Source: Arenimonas metalli CF5-1
Lineage (GTDB): Bacteria > Pseudomonadota > Gammaproteobacteria > Xanthomonadales > Xanthomonadaceae
DNA length: 64,000 nt
Direction of reading: 5' to 3'
NCBI RefSeq assembly: GCF_000747155.1
Contig: NZ_AVCK01000044.1
Coordinates: forward strand, 1 to 64,000
Below, piece after piece: positions 40,562 through 49,440 of the stretch. A program made the position numbers and the translations under genes. The notes below the pieces were generated by a model. The model searched no databases. It saw nothing but the letters and a program-made list of their open reading frames with translations, and had not been told where the DNA came from. The number at the start of each line of letters is the position of its first letter. The first letter of the stretch is position 1.

Positions 40562-41203
40562 CTATGTTTGGTGGCTAGACAATCGACTCTTAACTAGCTC
40601 CAACTTGGCCTTGTGAGCAAGAGGGCGGTTGAAGACCCGGCTTTCAATTTGACCAGTCACCTTGCTCAACGCGATATAGGCCAAGCTAAGGCCTGACTCC
40701 TGTTCGGACGCCTTCTTGTCCATGAAGTCGTAAGGGAAGTCAGCACAGAAGTTATGGAAGCCAGAGAACTGAGCAAGCTCCTTGGTGAACCCGAAGCCGT
40801 CTGGCGCGATCCGTGACCGCCTAGGATGGTAGAAATCGACAAAAAAGATGAACCACTCGCCACCGTTGAACGTAACGGCCTCAAAAACATCCACGTTGCC
40901 AATGGCTCCCAGCCGATGGAACATGATCCGCTGGCCTGATACTGTTTCGAGCCTGGAGAGATAGGCCAACTGACCGATCGGGCCGTTTACCGGGATTGGA
41001 TTGGTTTCCGTATACCCGAAGGGACCCGTACCATCCGGATCCTTGTCGTAAGCAGGAGCCGCCTCAAGGATTGCCTTCATTGCTGGATGGATTATCTCCA
41101 GTTGGTACTTTTCGTCATCAATAATGCGGTTGATATGCGCGAATACTTCGCGCAAAGCCTTGTCTTCCTTGTTGCCTCCAAAAAGGTTTGATAGAAAACC
41201 CAT
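40562..41203 (-). CDS. Hypothetical protein, paralogue of the 221-aa protein at 36815
   Basis: 213 residues starting MGFLSNLFGGNKEDK, with GGAGA before the ATG at 41203. It shares the order ETNPIPVNG, GQLAYLSRLET, RIMFHRLG, FEAVTFNGGEWFIFF and YHPRRSR with the downstream paralogue. It starts 30 bases after the stop of the J-like zinc-ribbon gene, so it may belong to the chaperone cluster. No known family identified. Confidence 0.72.
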   Translation of the reverse strand: MGFLSNLFGGNKEDKALREVFAHINRIIDDEKYQLEIIHPAMKAILEAAPAYDKDPDGTGPFGYTETNPIPVNGPIGQLAYLSRLETVSGQRIMFHRLGAIGNVDVFEAVTFNGGEWFIFFVDFYHPRRSRIAPDGFGFTKELAQFSGFHNFCADFPYDFMDKKASEQESGLSLAYIALSKVTGQIESRVFNRPLAHKAKLELVKSRLSSHQT

Positions 41204-41233
41204 CGCTGAATCTCCAGGCCGTAATCGACCAGA

Positions 41234-43252
41234 TCAGTCCAGAAGCTCGCTCAGTCGGCGCAGCCCTGGCTTCTTGAACGCCATCCGAAGGACCTGTTCA
41301 AGAATGTGTGTGTTCGCGTTGTGTATGTAGGAAAGCGCGACGTTCGTCTTTTTATCTTCCGTCGAACCAATGCAGAAGGAACCATCCGCATTCCAGATCT
41401 GGATCTGCTCCCAAGAGCACTTGACGTTCTCGTTTGCTCCGAAGAACTTGTGCTTCACCAATGTAATTCCGTCGTCATGAAGTACTGACTCGCCAAACTG
41501 AATGGTTCGTCCGGCTTTCACAAGTTCAAGTACCTGACCTAACAACCGGACGCAGACGGCTCGCCAAAGCTTGTCGATGAACGTGCTATATATCTGTTCT
41601 TTCTTCAGCTCAACGACCACATCAGAACGCCCATCACCAAAAGCAATCGTGTAGGTGGTTCCGGTGGGAATTCCATTAACGGAGTGGCTGACCCCGCCCC
41701 ACCGAACCCGAGTGATTGCGTCCAAGGGGAAGCTCACGCCTTTCCAAGAGACTCCACTGGGTGAAATGCTCAGTGTGTCCTTGAAGATCACACCAATTTC
41801 TGCGCTGTAGGTAATCTCCCTGTCCCACTCCGCCCTTTGAGCAGCGGACTGCTTACGCTTATGAAATATGTCCGCAAGTGCATCGACATCCTGCTCAACT
41901 CGCTCAGTGATGTCAGGGATTTCCGCGAAAAGTTCCTGAAGTAGGTTCATCAGTCTCTGGGACTGATTGATCATGTCGTGCTTATTGAACAGATCGATAG
42001 CAAGACTACGGATCTCGTATCCGAGGCCGAGACTCGCCTCATGCTCCATGCCTCGCGCCTTGGAGCTGAGCTGGATTGGCTGTGCGACGCTGTCCCAGTT
42101 ACGAGTAACCAGCTCCAATTTGTCAATGTAGCCTTTAATGCCTGCCTCGCCAGACTTGGCGGCATCGCGGGTAGCCTTGATGAGCTTATGAACGTTCTCC
42201 TCTTCTTTCTCGAGAAAATCCTTCGTTTCCACCTCATAGCTGTCTACAAGATCATCGATCAGCTCGGGCGCATGTTCATCTCCGCCGGAGGTAGCCATGT
42301 CTACTGCTTGCGTCATGACCTTAACCAGCGTCTTCGGAGGAAGTCTGTTGAGTGCATCCTTAATGGCGCTTCGGTAGTAACGCTTGCGCTGGACGAGCTC
42401 TGCCTCGACCTGGTCTAAAGCCCGGACTTCAGGGAATCCAGCAACTACGCGGTCTTCATTGATGTCCCTAAGAACTTCGTCCGGATCCAGCTCCTCCGTC
42501 AAGGTCGCAAACACATGGATGAAGTCCGCCAGATCTTCGGCATCGTGGGCTGCATCTACTGATTCGAAGACGGACGCCAGCACGTTTAGATGCGCGAGCG
42601 CGGGAAGGCTTAAGTCCTCCCTGAGGCCCATCGGATCTTGGAGAATGCCGTCAACCAACTGCGATGCTTTCTTCGGAGAGACGCCAGGCAGCCAAGCGAT
42701 CTCACAACTGAGTCTGTTTCGCGGGTTAGTCAAGTCTGACCTGGCCTTGTGGCAGGCATCGTGGTCAAGCGTCAGGGATTTTTCTTCAGCCATTGCAACA
42801 ATTCGACGTCGGTCGTCGCGAGTGCTTACTCCGAGCAGTGCGAAAGCGTTCTGATGCAAAACAGTTGACGCCAACTTTGTTCTTAGTCTCGCGCCTTCAG
42901 TCAGGCTACTCTCGGAAGCGCCGTTCGCCTTAGCTGTACCGGCAGGCGCCACAGACGCCGCCACTTTTTTTGGGGCGTCGTCATTCGGTCTGACCTCAAG
43001 CATTGCCACAAGCTGAGGATCTTTCAGGGCAATCTGAGCCTGGACTAACGTTGCCGGTTGGACCGAAAGCGTCAATTGATTCCGAAGTTCATGGCTGTAC
43101 TTTGCCAATTGCGGCTTCGACGAAAGGTGCTCCGATAGCGCCAGGGACATTGCGAGCTCGCTGCTGGTTCGGGGCGTCCTGCCGCACCCCTCGCACGGCA
43201 GGAGCGCGCTCGCTTTCTCTGACCCGCACGCAAAGCAAATTGCTATGCCCAT
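41234..43252 (-). CDS. Zinc-ribbon protein with a J-domain-like segment and PH-like C-terminus
   Basis: 672 residues. C6, C9, C20 and C23 form a four-Cys ribbon. Residues 135-190 (NAFALLGVSTRDDRRRI ... LTNPRNRLSCEIAWLPG) have the shape of a degenerate J domain: the LLGV start and the final P-x-x-R-L helix are present, but the HPD tripeptide needed to stimulate Hsp70 ATPase is not. A long helical region follows (about 200-460), then a beta-rich C-terminus (TLSISPSGVSWKGVSFPLD...) that may be PH-like. The Hsp70 gene three genes upstream makes a co-chaperone role attractive. Ribosome site AGGAG four bases before the ATG. Confidence 0.6.
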   Translation of the reverse strand: MGIAICFACGSEKASALLPCEGCGRTPRTSSELAMSLALSEHLSSKPQLAKYSHELRNQLTLSVQPATLVQAQIALKDPQLVAMLEVRPNDDAPKKVAASVAPAGTAKANGASESSLTEGARLRTKLASTVLHQNAFALLGVSTRDDRRRIVAMAEEKSLTLDHDACHKARSDLTNPRNRLSCEIAWLPGVSPKKASQLVDGILQDPMGLREDLSLPALAHLNVLASVFESVDAAHDAEDLADFIHVFATLTEELDPDEVLRDINEDRVVAGFPEVRALDQVEAELVQRKRYYRSAIKDALNRLPPKTLVKVMTQAVDMATSGGDEHAPELIDDLVDSYEVETKDFLEKEEENVHKLIKATRDAAKSGEAGIKGYIDKLELVTRNWDSVAQPIQLSSKARGMEHEASLGLGYEIRSLAIDLFNKHDMINQSQRLMNLLQELFAEIPDITERVEQDVDALADIFHKRKQSAAQRAEWDREITYSAEIGVIFKDTLSISPSGVSWKGVSFPLDAITRVRWGGVSHSVNGIPTGTTYTIAFGDGRSDVVVELKKEQIYSTFIDKLWRAVCVRLLGQVLELVKAGRTIQFGESVLHDDGITLVKHKFFGANENVKCSWEQIQIWNADGSFCIGSTEDKKTNVALSYIHNANTHILEQVLRMAFKKPGLRRLSELLD

Positions 43253-43259
43253 ATCACTC

Positions 43260-43418
43260 CTAAAAAACTATTTTCGAATCGCGCCCAGATCCCGGAGCGG
43301 GGAGCGGTTCTGCCCCCTGGTCAATTGAGATGCTTGCCGGAGTCACTCCGCGATTTTGACGGGTTGAGAGTGCGCTTGATTTAAACATGCCACATTGGAA
43401 AATAGTCACGTCTGTCAT
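43260..43418 (-). CDS. Possible small protein, 52 aa
   Basis: Fills most of the gap between two larger genes: ATG at 43418 has GGAG eight bases upstream, and the frame ends 7 bases before the next gene start. Product begins MTDVTIFQCGMFKSSALST. No family recognised. The tight packing is the main support. Confidence 0.4.
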   Translation of the reverse strand: MTDVTIFQCGMFKSSALSTRQNRGVTPASISIDQGAEPLPAPGSGRDSKIVF

Positions 43419-43455
43419 TGTCTCGACTCCGCTACGGCCCATGCGTCCCTTCAAT

Positions 43456-45006
43456 TCATCGCCTTACATTTACCCGACGTTCGGCCTCTGCGACGCTCGC
43501 AGCATCCGTCGGCGTGAGTAGCGCATGCTTGCATAAGGACCGATAGTTCCCCGATAGACACGTCTGAAGATTGGCGCGGTACTCCGAATTGGAAACCTGC
43601 GCAGCTTGATCCGCCGTTAGAAGATGATGCTTGCAGAGCGATGGATAGTTTCCGGAGATGCATGTCCTAAAGTTTGCTTTCGCCTCTGCATCAGCCACTT
43701 GCATTTTTTCATCTGGTGCAAGCAGATGTTGCTTGCACAGTGATGGATAGTTACCGGAAATGCAGGTTTGGAAATTTGCTCGCCGCTCCGCCGATTCAAC
43801 TTGGCGGGCTTCGTTTTCCGTGAGTAGGGATCGCTTACACAGAGATGGGTAATTTCCAGAAGAGCATGTCTGGAAGTTTGCTCGACGCTCAGCAGACGCG
43901 ACCTGCTCTGCTTCTCCCGGAGTCAGCAATCCGTGCTTGCACAGAGACGGATAACGTCCTGACATGCATAGCTCCAGGTTTTTTGGATCGCTTTTCGACA
44001 CTTTTGGTTGAACGTCCTCCGCAGGGGAAGATACCCAAGCTGAGCTGGTGGTGGGTGCAGAGGCTTGCGGCGAAGTGTCGACAGACCTGGGCACTGAGGC
44101 AGGCGCTGTTGAAGTCGCGTTTGCCGTAGTACTTAGTTTTCCTAGTAAGTTGGCCGTTGGTAGGCCGTCGGGTGCAATACCCGAATCCCTTTGAAAAGCC
44201 ATAATGGCCGAGCGCGTCCGAGCACCCATTACCCCATCGGCTACGCCTGCGTCGTATCCGAGCCGACGAAGATTGCTTTGAATGTCTCGTATCGTCGGAT
44301 CGAATGAAGGGTTTCGACCCCAAGACTGCGTTGCATCTACTGCCGCGGATGGCGCTGGCATGAAGCGGCTCCTGCCGGCGGCGTCAAGCTGCAGTCGATA
44401 CGACTCAACTTCTCGACGCGCGCGTTCTAGCGCGCCGCTGCGATAGCGGAAATTGCCGCAACGACTGTTGTAATCGGCCACCATGCCGTTGAACAGATCA
44501 ACGTCGCTGCCATTCCGGTTGTCTAGCACCGCCTCCGCACTGTTCATGCGGATCTCCTCCGCCAAGCAATAGTTGATCTGTGCGTTCGTGAAGACAAGGC
44601 TCTGACCCACAGGGGGTTTCGTCTCCACTAAAGACGATAGTGTCTGAGGTGGCGCCGAAGAGTTACCGTCGTATGATCGCGTCGGGCGGCTGTTGTCTGC
44701 TTCCCCGATTATCCAGAACACACCAATCACGGCTGCTATGCCGAGGACCCACTTGGCGACCGACCCGCCAGAAGACGCGTCCTGAGGACCTTGGTAAGTA
44801 TTTTTCTGAGTTGGATGTGGTTGGGGCTTTGCCTTCGTGGCCTCCGATGACGTCGGCTGCCTAGCGCTCGCGCTGGAAACAGGTTCCTTTGTAGGAACTG
44901 GTTTGGCCGTGGGTGGCAATGACGTGTCTACGTTGGATACAAGCGTGGAGAGAGCAGCAAAGCCCTTGCCGTCCCCCTTCTTTGAATTCTCGTCTTCCCC
45001 AGCCAC
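43456..45006 (-). CDS. Membrane-anchored peptidoglycan-binding protein with five 34-aa repeats
   Basis: 516 residues, GTG start after AGGGGAACATCG. A low-complexity cytoplasmic N-terminus is followed by one membrane helix (84-100), a helical periplasmic stretch, a peptidoglycan-binding-type domain near 233-286 (IQSNLRRLGYDAGVADGVMG, FQRDSGIAPDG) and five repeats starting at C347, C381, C415, C449 and C483, each exactly 34 residues: CxSGxYxSLCKxxLL...E...V..AE.RAN. Two Cys per repeat. The layout suggests a cell-wall-linked anchor; repeat function is unknown. Same-strand neighbour of the AAA+/Hsp70 genes (86-base gap). Confidence 0.7.
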   Translation of the reverse strand: MAGEDENSKKGDGKGFAALSTLVSNVDTSLPPTAKPVPTKEPVSSASARQPTSSEATKAKPQPHPTQKNTYQGPQDASSGGSVAKWVLGIAAVIGVFWIIGEADNSRPTRSYDGNSSAPPQTLSSLVETKPPVGQSLVFTNAQINYCLAEEIRMNSAEAVLDNRNGSDVDLFNGMVADYNSRCGNFRYRSGALERARREVESYRLQLDAAGRSRFMPAPSAAVDATQSWGRNPSFDPTIRDIQSNLRRLGYDAGVADGVMGARTRSAIMAFQRDSGIAPDGLPTANLLGKLSTTANATSTAPASVPRSVDTSPQASAPTTSSAWVSSPAEDVQPKVSKSDPKNLELCMSGRYPSLCKHGLLTPGEAEQVASAERRANFQTCSSGNYPSLCKRSLLTENEARQVESAERRANFQTCISGNYPSLCKQHLLAPDEKMQVADAEAKANFRTCISGNYPSLCKHHLLTADQAAQVSNSEYRANLQTCLSGNYRSLCKHALLTPTDAASVAEAERRVNVRR

Positions 45007-45092
45007 CGATGTTCCCCTGATTAGAGCAATCGCATTATTTAGGCTAGCCGCTGCTGCAGATCAGCTGGCTTATCACCACAGTCCCGTCAGGG

Positions 45093-46538
45093 CTATACGA
45101 AGCCAATTCTCCTGGTTGGCACATTTGAGCCCTCCCGTGATCGCGCTGGCGCGGAGTTCAATGCTGTGACCAGGCTGCTATTGTCCAGTTCGCTCTTGCC
45201 GGCTCTCGCGGCCAGTCGCGCGCCCTCTCTGACAACGAACGCAACATCCGACAGCGGTCGGCCGGCTAGTGCCTTGGCCAAGGGACCAGCCACCACGTCA
45301 TCGGCCGTTGGAATGGAAGAAAGCAGTTTTTCAAGAAGTGAAACAATCTCGTCTTCGCTGGCGAAACCAACCTGAATGACATGGTCGAACCGGCCGCGCC
45401 GCAAGATGGCCGGATCGATCATTTCGACTCGGTTCGTCATGGCGATGATGAGTACCTCATTCTTTGCAGCCTCCGGAATGCGCCTAAGGAACTCAGCGAC
45501 CTCCTCGACACGATGATGCCCGGAACCCATCTCACGATCTGCGAGGAAGGCCTCCATTTCATCAATCACCAGAACCGATGGTGCGTTCTGCATGGCTTTC
45601 TCAAACACTTCCGCCACCTTCTTGCTGGTGTCGTGAATGTAGGGGCTCGCAACACTGGAGGCGTCAATCGAGAAGCTCGGCCAACCGAGGAACTCGATCA
45701 GCTTCTCTACTGCAAAGGTTTTTCCACAGCCCGGCGGACCATGGAGAACCAGTGCCGATGGAAATTCAATGCCTAGCGCGCTGTATCGTTCGCGATTTAG
45801 GACGATATGGACAATATGTTCATTGAAGAAACTGGCCAGGGCTGGTCGACCTGGAAGCTCGAACACCCTTTCGCCAGCTTGCTGTTCCTGAGCGTCCGTT
45901 GGCGAGTCTTCTTCGGGAGATTGAGCGCCCGATGAACCCCCGGAAGTCGTTTGGGCAGGGCTCCTTGGGAGCGCTTCGTCAACCTTGAAGCCCCCAGCCT
46001 CGATCACATCCCTCAGGTTTGAGGCGCCGAGCCAACTGAGCATCTGGCGCATACGCCGGAAGGACCGTGCGGAGACGTGTGCCCCACCAGTCAGCCAGTA
46101 CCCTAGTACAAAGTCATCTTCGACTTTTGAGCTGATGCTATACGTTGGCAACAGCCGGCTGATCTTCTCAACGTAAATGGCATCCTGCAGCGCTGCATCT
46201 TGATCGATCTCCCGAGTCGCGCGGAGCGCTTGTGCGAACGCCAGCGCTTCGCTCTTCGAGTCCGGCGACTTTCCGTCAGACACTGGACAAAGAATCTGGC
46301 TCGGACCACAAGATAGCGACACAAGCGACTTCTCGCCGAATGAGAATGGGGCCAGTTCGCCGCCAGCGATTAGTCTGGAGTTGGCCCAACGGTCGGCCAA
46401 TTCCGGTTTGACGATCAACGCCGCGCCACCTCCTCTGGTCGCAACTATCTGCCAGCCGTTGCCCTCGAACCTGACCGCTTGGATGCAGGCTCCATCCGGA
46501 AGCAGGTACCCGCTCGGAAGCCAAGGCTCCAGTGCCAT
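45093..46538 (-). CDS. AAA+ ATPase linked to the Hsp70 gene
   Basis: 481 residues. The N-terminal 240 residues are unrecognised and acidic toward the linker. The C-terminal AAA module is of the FtsH/Cdc48 class: Walker A GPPGCGKT at 267-274, Walker B VLVIDEMEAF, sensor AMTNRVEMIDP and arginine fingers in LRRGRFDHVIQVG, followed by the four-helix lid. Such modules remodel or unfold proteins as hexamers. The gene starts 3 bases after the Hsp70 stop, so the two are almost certainly co-expressed, which supports a joint protein-remodelling role. Confidence 0.82.
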   Translation of the reverse strand: MALEPWLPSGYLLPDGACIQAVRFEGNGWQIVATRGGGAALIVKPELADRWANSRLIAGGELAPFSFGEKSLVSLSCGPSQILCPVSDGKSPDSKSEALAFAQALRATREIDQDAALQDAIYVEKISRLLPTYSISSKVEDDFVLGYWLTGGAHVSARSFRRMRQMLSWLGASNLRDVIEAGGFKVDEALPRSPAQTTSGGSSGAQSPEEDSPTDAQEQQAGERVFELPGRPALASFFNEHIVHIVLNRERYSALGIEFPSALVLHGPPGCGKTFAVEKLIEFLGWPSFSIDASSVASPYIHDTSKKVAEVFEKAMQNAPSVLVIDEMEAFLADREMGSGHHRVEEVAEFLRRIPEAAKNEVLIIAMTNRVEMIDPAILRRGRFDHVIQVGFASEDEIVSLLEKLLSSIPTADDVVAGPLAKALAGRPLSDVAFVVREGARLAARAGKSELDNSSLVTALNSAPARSREGSNVPTRRIGFV

Positions 46539-46541
46539 CGG

Positions 46542-49034
46542 TCAACTCCTAACGATGTTGGCGCCGGATATCATGTCGTCCTCACTTGGCGATCCGATCC
46601 GGATCGAGTTCAGATGCGATACGACGTCCCGCAACTTATCAATGTCGTTTAGCTTCAGTGCCTCAAGGCCCATAGCGACGAGCTGGGCATGCTCGGCTCC
46701 ACCCTGGAACAAGTGGGGGCTCTGGGCGAGGCCTTTGAATCTGTCGATCACGAACCAGTCCTGACGCCAGAGAATCTGGAAGTTCTTGTGCCGGAGATCA
46801 TCAAGGTGAGCTTCGAACTCGCCGCTGTTGTTGTCGATTGATCGTTGAGCTGTTTTTGCAAGATTGTCGAACGTAGTCTCTTCCGTCGGCCTGGCATGCT
46901 GTCTTACAACCTCATCGAAGAATCCAACGACGTGGTCTAGCTCCATCTTTCGCATCACCTTCAGATGCTCTTTTCTGGCCATTGCCAGCAGCCGCTTCGC
47001 TTCCTGGACATCATCCATTGCCTGCTTGGTGGTTTCCGGATCCGACTCGCCCGGGGTTACGGCAGCCGCTTGTTCCAGGCGCTCCCGCGCTTGGTCAAGC
47101 CTTTCGTCCTCAACCTTGGATGCCATATCGTCCAAGCGGGCTATGGCCTGGTTAGCCTGCTCAATTACCAACTTCGATGCATCTGAGTAGTCGATCTGCC
47201 CATCCTGGCGGGAATAGAAGTTCCGCCCGCTGTGGAATGAGCCCCCGATCGATGGAACAGTGATCTCCAGGACAATGTTTCCGGAGTCCAACACTTCGTA
47301 CTCGCAAATCAAGTCCGCCCCGGCGGCGATCACGCCGTCCTCGAAGTCGGCCCCCTTGATCTCAAACATGCCAATCGGCCGGTTGCTCGTTATCGGATCG
47401 GCAATCTCGCCTTCCCAAAGCTTGAACTTGATCGAACCGGCACTGCCTGCTTTCAACGATTCCTCTGCCTTGAAAGTTTTCTTTCCTTTCTTTGGCAGCT
47501 GATCGCCCTCTCTAACCAGGAAGTCGAGCACCAAGCGGCCGCCAATCTTGTCGCGTGCCTCAACCGAGATCGAATGAGAGGCCGGGATAGCGTCGATGCT
47601 GGCCGCGGTCCGGGAGATAACAATCTTGTCTTCGCCAAGAGCGATTGGGCCGCCACTCTTATCAAAAACGAATACCTTGAAAGTGTTCTCGCCGGGCTTC
47701 GAAAGCATCAAGTCGATGCCTGCGCCATCCTTGAGCGGTATTCGGCCCGAAGACCAACCGGTGTCCAGACTGTCGACCTGGAACTCGGACCCCGATGCCA
47801 CGCTCCCGGCCACCTTGACTACCAGTTTTGCTTTCGAGTCAGGCGTTCTGGCTATGTAGCTAAACGAAACATCCAGAGAACCGCCTGCACTCAACTGGCC
47901 ACGGGATGACTTTCGTCCACGGCCCATGGAGGACCAGTCGATTGATTCGGCGAACACGGCGGCGCCCTCGGCAACCGCGGTCATCGGATTCACTTCGGTG
48001 GAAGCCGCGACGCCAAGTTCGAAAGCGACCTTGTCCCTTAGTGGCTTGTAGTGGGTTGGACCACCCACAAAAACAACGCGTTCGATATCGTGTGGACTTA
48101 GACCGGCCTTCTCCATCGTTTCCCTGGTGGCCGTAACTGATTCAGCGAGCTTTGGTGCAATCAGCTCGTCAAAGGTTGCTCGATCAAGCGGGATATCGAG
48201 GTAGATCTCTTCGCCAGCCAAGTCTCGAACACCCAGTTCGGTCTCCGGCAGACTGATGACAGTCGATTCCTTTTGGGAAAGTTCGATTTTTGCCTTCTCT
48301 GCCGCCCATGTGGCCATCCGCAGGAGCGAACGATAGTTGGGATCCGTAGCAATTTCTTCGGGAAGCTTGAACTTTCTCAGAAGCCACGGTTTGACAACGT
48401 TGTCGAAGAGCATCCGATCGAAGTCGCGCCCGCCACACATGGCAATGCCGCCGTGCGCCAACAGACTGACTCGACCGGAGACGCACTCTGCCAACGCGAC
48501 GTCCAGGGTTCCGCCGCCAAGATCGTAGACGAGGAACATCCCGTCGTTCTTCCGTTGGCGCATCACACTCATGACTGCGGCCACCGGTTCCTGCATTAGC
48601 GCAACGCGACCAATGCCGGCCGCATCGGCGGCGGACATGGTTGCGTCCTTCTGCATTTGATTGAAGGCGGCGGGGACCGTGATCACGGTGCCGGTCTCGC
48701 CACTATTCCTAATTTCTTCGGGCAAGTAGCTAAACAGCATCCGAAGCACTTCAGCCGAGCAGTCTTCCGGCGTCATGACCAAGTTCACGGCCGGGAGTTT
48801 CACGGGCGTGCTGGTACCCATCAGGCGCTTGAACAGGGTGGCGGCGTTATCCGGATTCTTCGCGGCGTTGTTGTATGCGCGAGAGCCGATGTATTTGTTT
48901 CCGCGCTTATCGATGAAGATCGCCGACGGCGTAACGTCGTGCTGGTCCTGGCTCTTGTACAGCCGGACGTTTTCTCCATCGAATGAGCAGATGGCGCTGT
49001 TGGTGGTTCCAAGATCAATGCCGACGTACTTCAT
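46542..49034 (-). CDS. Hsp70-family (DnaK-like) chaperone with long C-terminal extension
   Basis: 830 residues versus about 640 for DnaK. The nucleotide-binding domain is intact: GIDLGTTNS at 5-13, D171-LGGGTLD-178, and VFVGGPTHYKPLRDKV. A divergent substrate-binding region follows (about 390-600), then a long helical tail to 830 where DnaK has a lid and a short disordered end. It is not the housekeeping dnaK, since no dnaJ is adjacent and the tail is unlike it. The first codon overlaps the stop of the upstream GrpE-like gene (4 bases), consistent with coupled synthesis of an ATPase and its exchange factor. Confidence 0.88.
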   Translation of the reverse strand: MKYVGIDLGTTNSAICSFDGENVRLYKSQDQHDVTPSAIFIDKRGNKYIGSRAYNNAAKNPDNAATLFKRLMGTSTPVKLPAVNLVMTPEDCSAEVLRMLFSYLPEEIRNSGETGTVITVPAAFNQMQKDATMSAADAAGIGRVALMQEPVAAVMSVMRQRKNDGMFLVYDLGGGTLDVALAECVSGRVSLLAHGGIAMCGGRDFDRMLFDNVVKPWLLRKFKLPEEIATDPNYRSLLRMATWAAEKAKIELSQKESTVISLPETELGVRDLAGEEIYLDIPLDRATFDELIAPKLAESVTATRETMEKAGLSPHDIERVVFVGGPTHYKPLRDKVAFELGVAASTEVNPMTAVAEGAAVFAESIDWSSMGRGRKSSRGQLSAGGSLDVSFSYIARTPDSKAKLVVKVAGSVASGSEFQVDSLDTGWSSGRIPLKDGAGIDLMLSKPGENTFKVFVFDKSGGPIALGEDKIVISRTAASIDAIPASHSISVEARDKIGGRLVLDFLVREGDQLPKKGKKTFKAEESLKAGSAGSIKFKLWEGEIADPITSNRPIGMFEIKGADFEDGVIAAGADLICEYEVLDSGNIVLEITVPSIGGSFHSGRNFYSRQDGQIDYSDASKLVIEQANQAIARLDDMASKVEDERLDQARERLEQAAAVTPGESDPETTKQAMDDVQEAKRLLAMARKEHLKVMRKMELDHVVGFFDEVVRQHARPTEETTFDNLAKTAQRSIDNNSGEFEAHLDDLRHKNFQILWRQDWFVIDRFKGLAQSPHLFQGGAEHAQLVAMGLEALKLNDIDKLRDVVSHLNSIRIGSPSEDDMISGANIVRS

Positions 49035-49402
49035 GCGACCACCTTCCTGAGCATAACGGTGCCTTCCTTCTTGAGGCCATCTTTCCCCATGACGATTGGC
49101 TCGACCATCTGATCCACGATGAGCACGTCGTCGGGTCCGAAATCTCCGCCATTCAGGGCGGACGCAGCCATGCCAGCGTCAAAGGGCTGACCCTCAAGAT
49201 TCACCAGTCGGAGGCCGCCTGATTCGAGACTTTCTTCTATGCGCTTTTGGAAGTATCGGAGCTGACTGGCGTACTTGCTGCCATCCCCCGCATCGAGCTT
49301 GGATATTGCTCGGATGAATAGCTTCGAGAGTCGCCAGCTTTCAATGGCGACTTCCATTAGCGCCTTTTCGAGCTGCGTGTTCGTTTCGGCTGCGTCGCTC
49401 AT
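49031..49402 (-). CDS. GrpE-like nucleotide-exchange protein
   Basis: 123 residues. An N-terminal helix (about 5-60; EKALMEVAIESWRLSKLFIR) is followed by a short beta segment GLRLVNLEGQPFDAGMAAS ... VDQMVEPIVMGKDGL ... GTVMLRKVVA. The PFDAGMA turn and final hydrophobic strand resemble the beta-domain of GrpE (INPxGEPFDP... RVLRPAxVxV). The long GrpE coiled coil is shortened. Weak resemblance at sequence level, but position directly before an Hsp70 gene with a 4-base overlap strengthens it. Ribosome site AAGGGG. Confidence 0.55.
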   Translation of the reverse strand: MSDAAETNTQLEKALMEVAIESWRLSKLFIRAISKLDAGDGSKYASQLRYFQKRIEESLESGGLRLVNLEGQPFDAGMAASALNGGDFGPDDVLIVDQMVEPIVMGKDGLKKEGTVMLRKVVA

Positions 49403-49440
49403 GCGTCAATCCCCTTGTCGAGCCATTTCATCACTTGAAG

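Noticed and set aside
43347-43517. CRISPR-like or tandem-repeat array near the repeat-protein gene
   Set aside because: The regularity seen is from 34-codon protein repeats (43456-44000), not from non-coding spacers.
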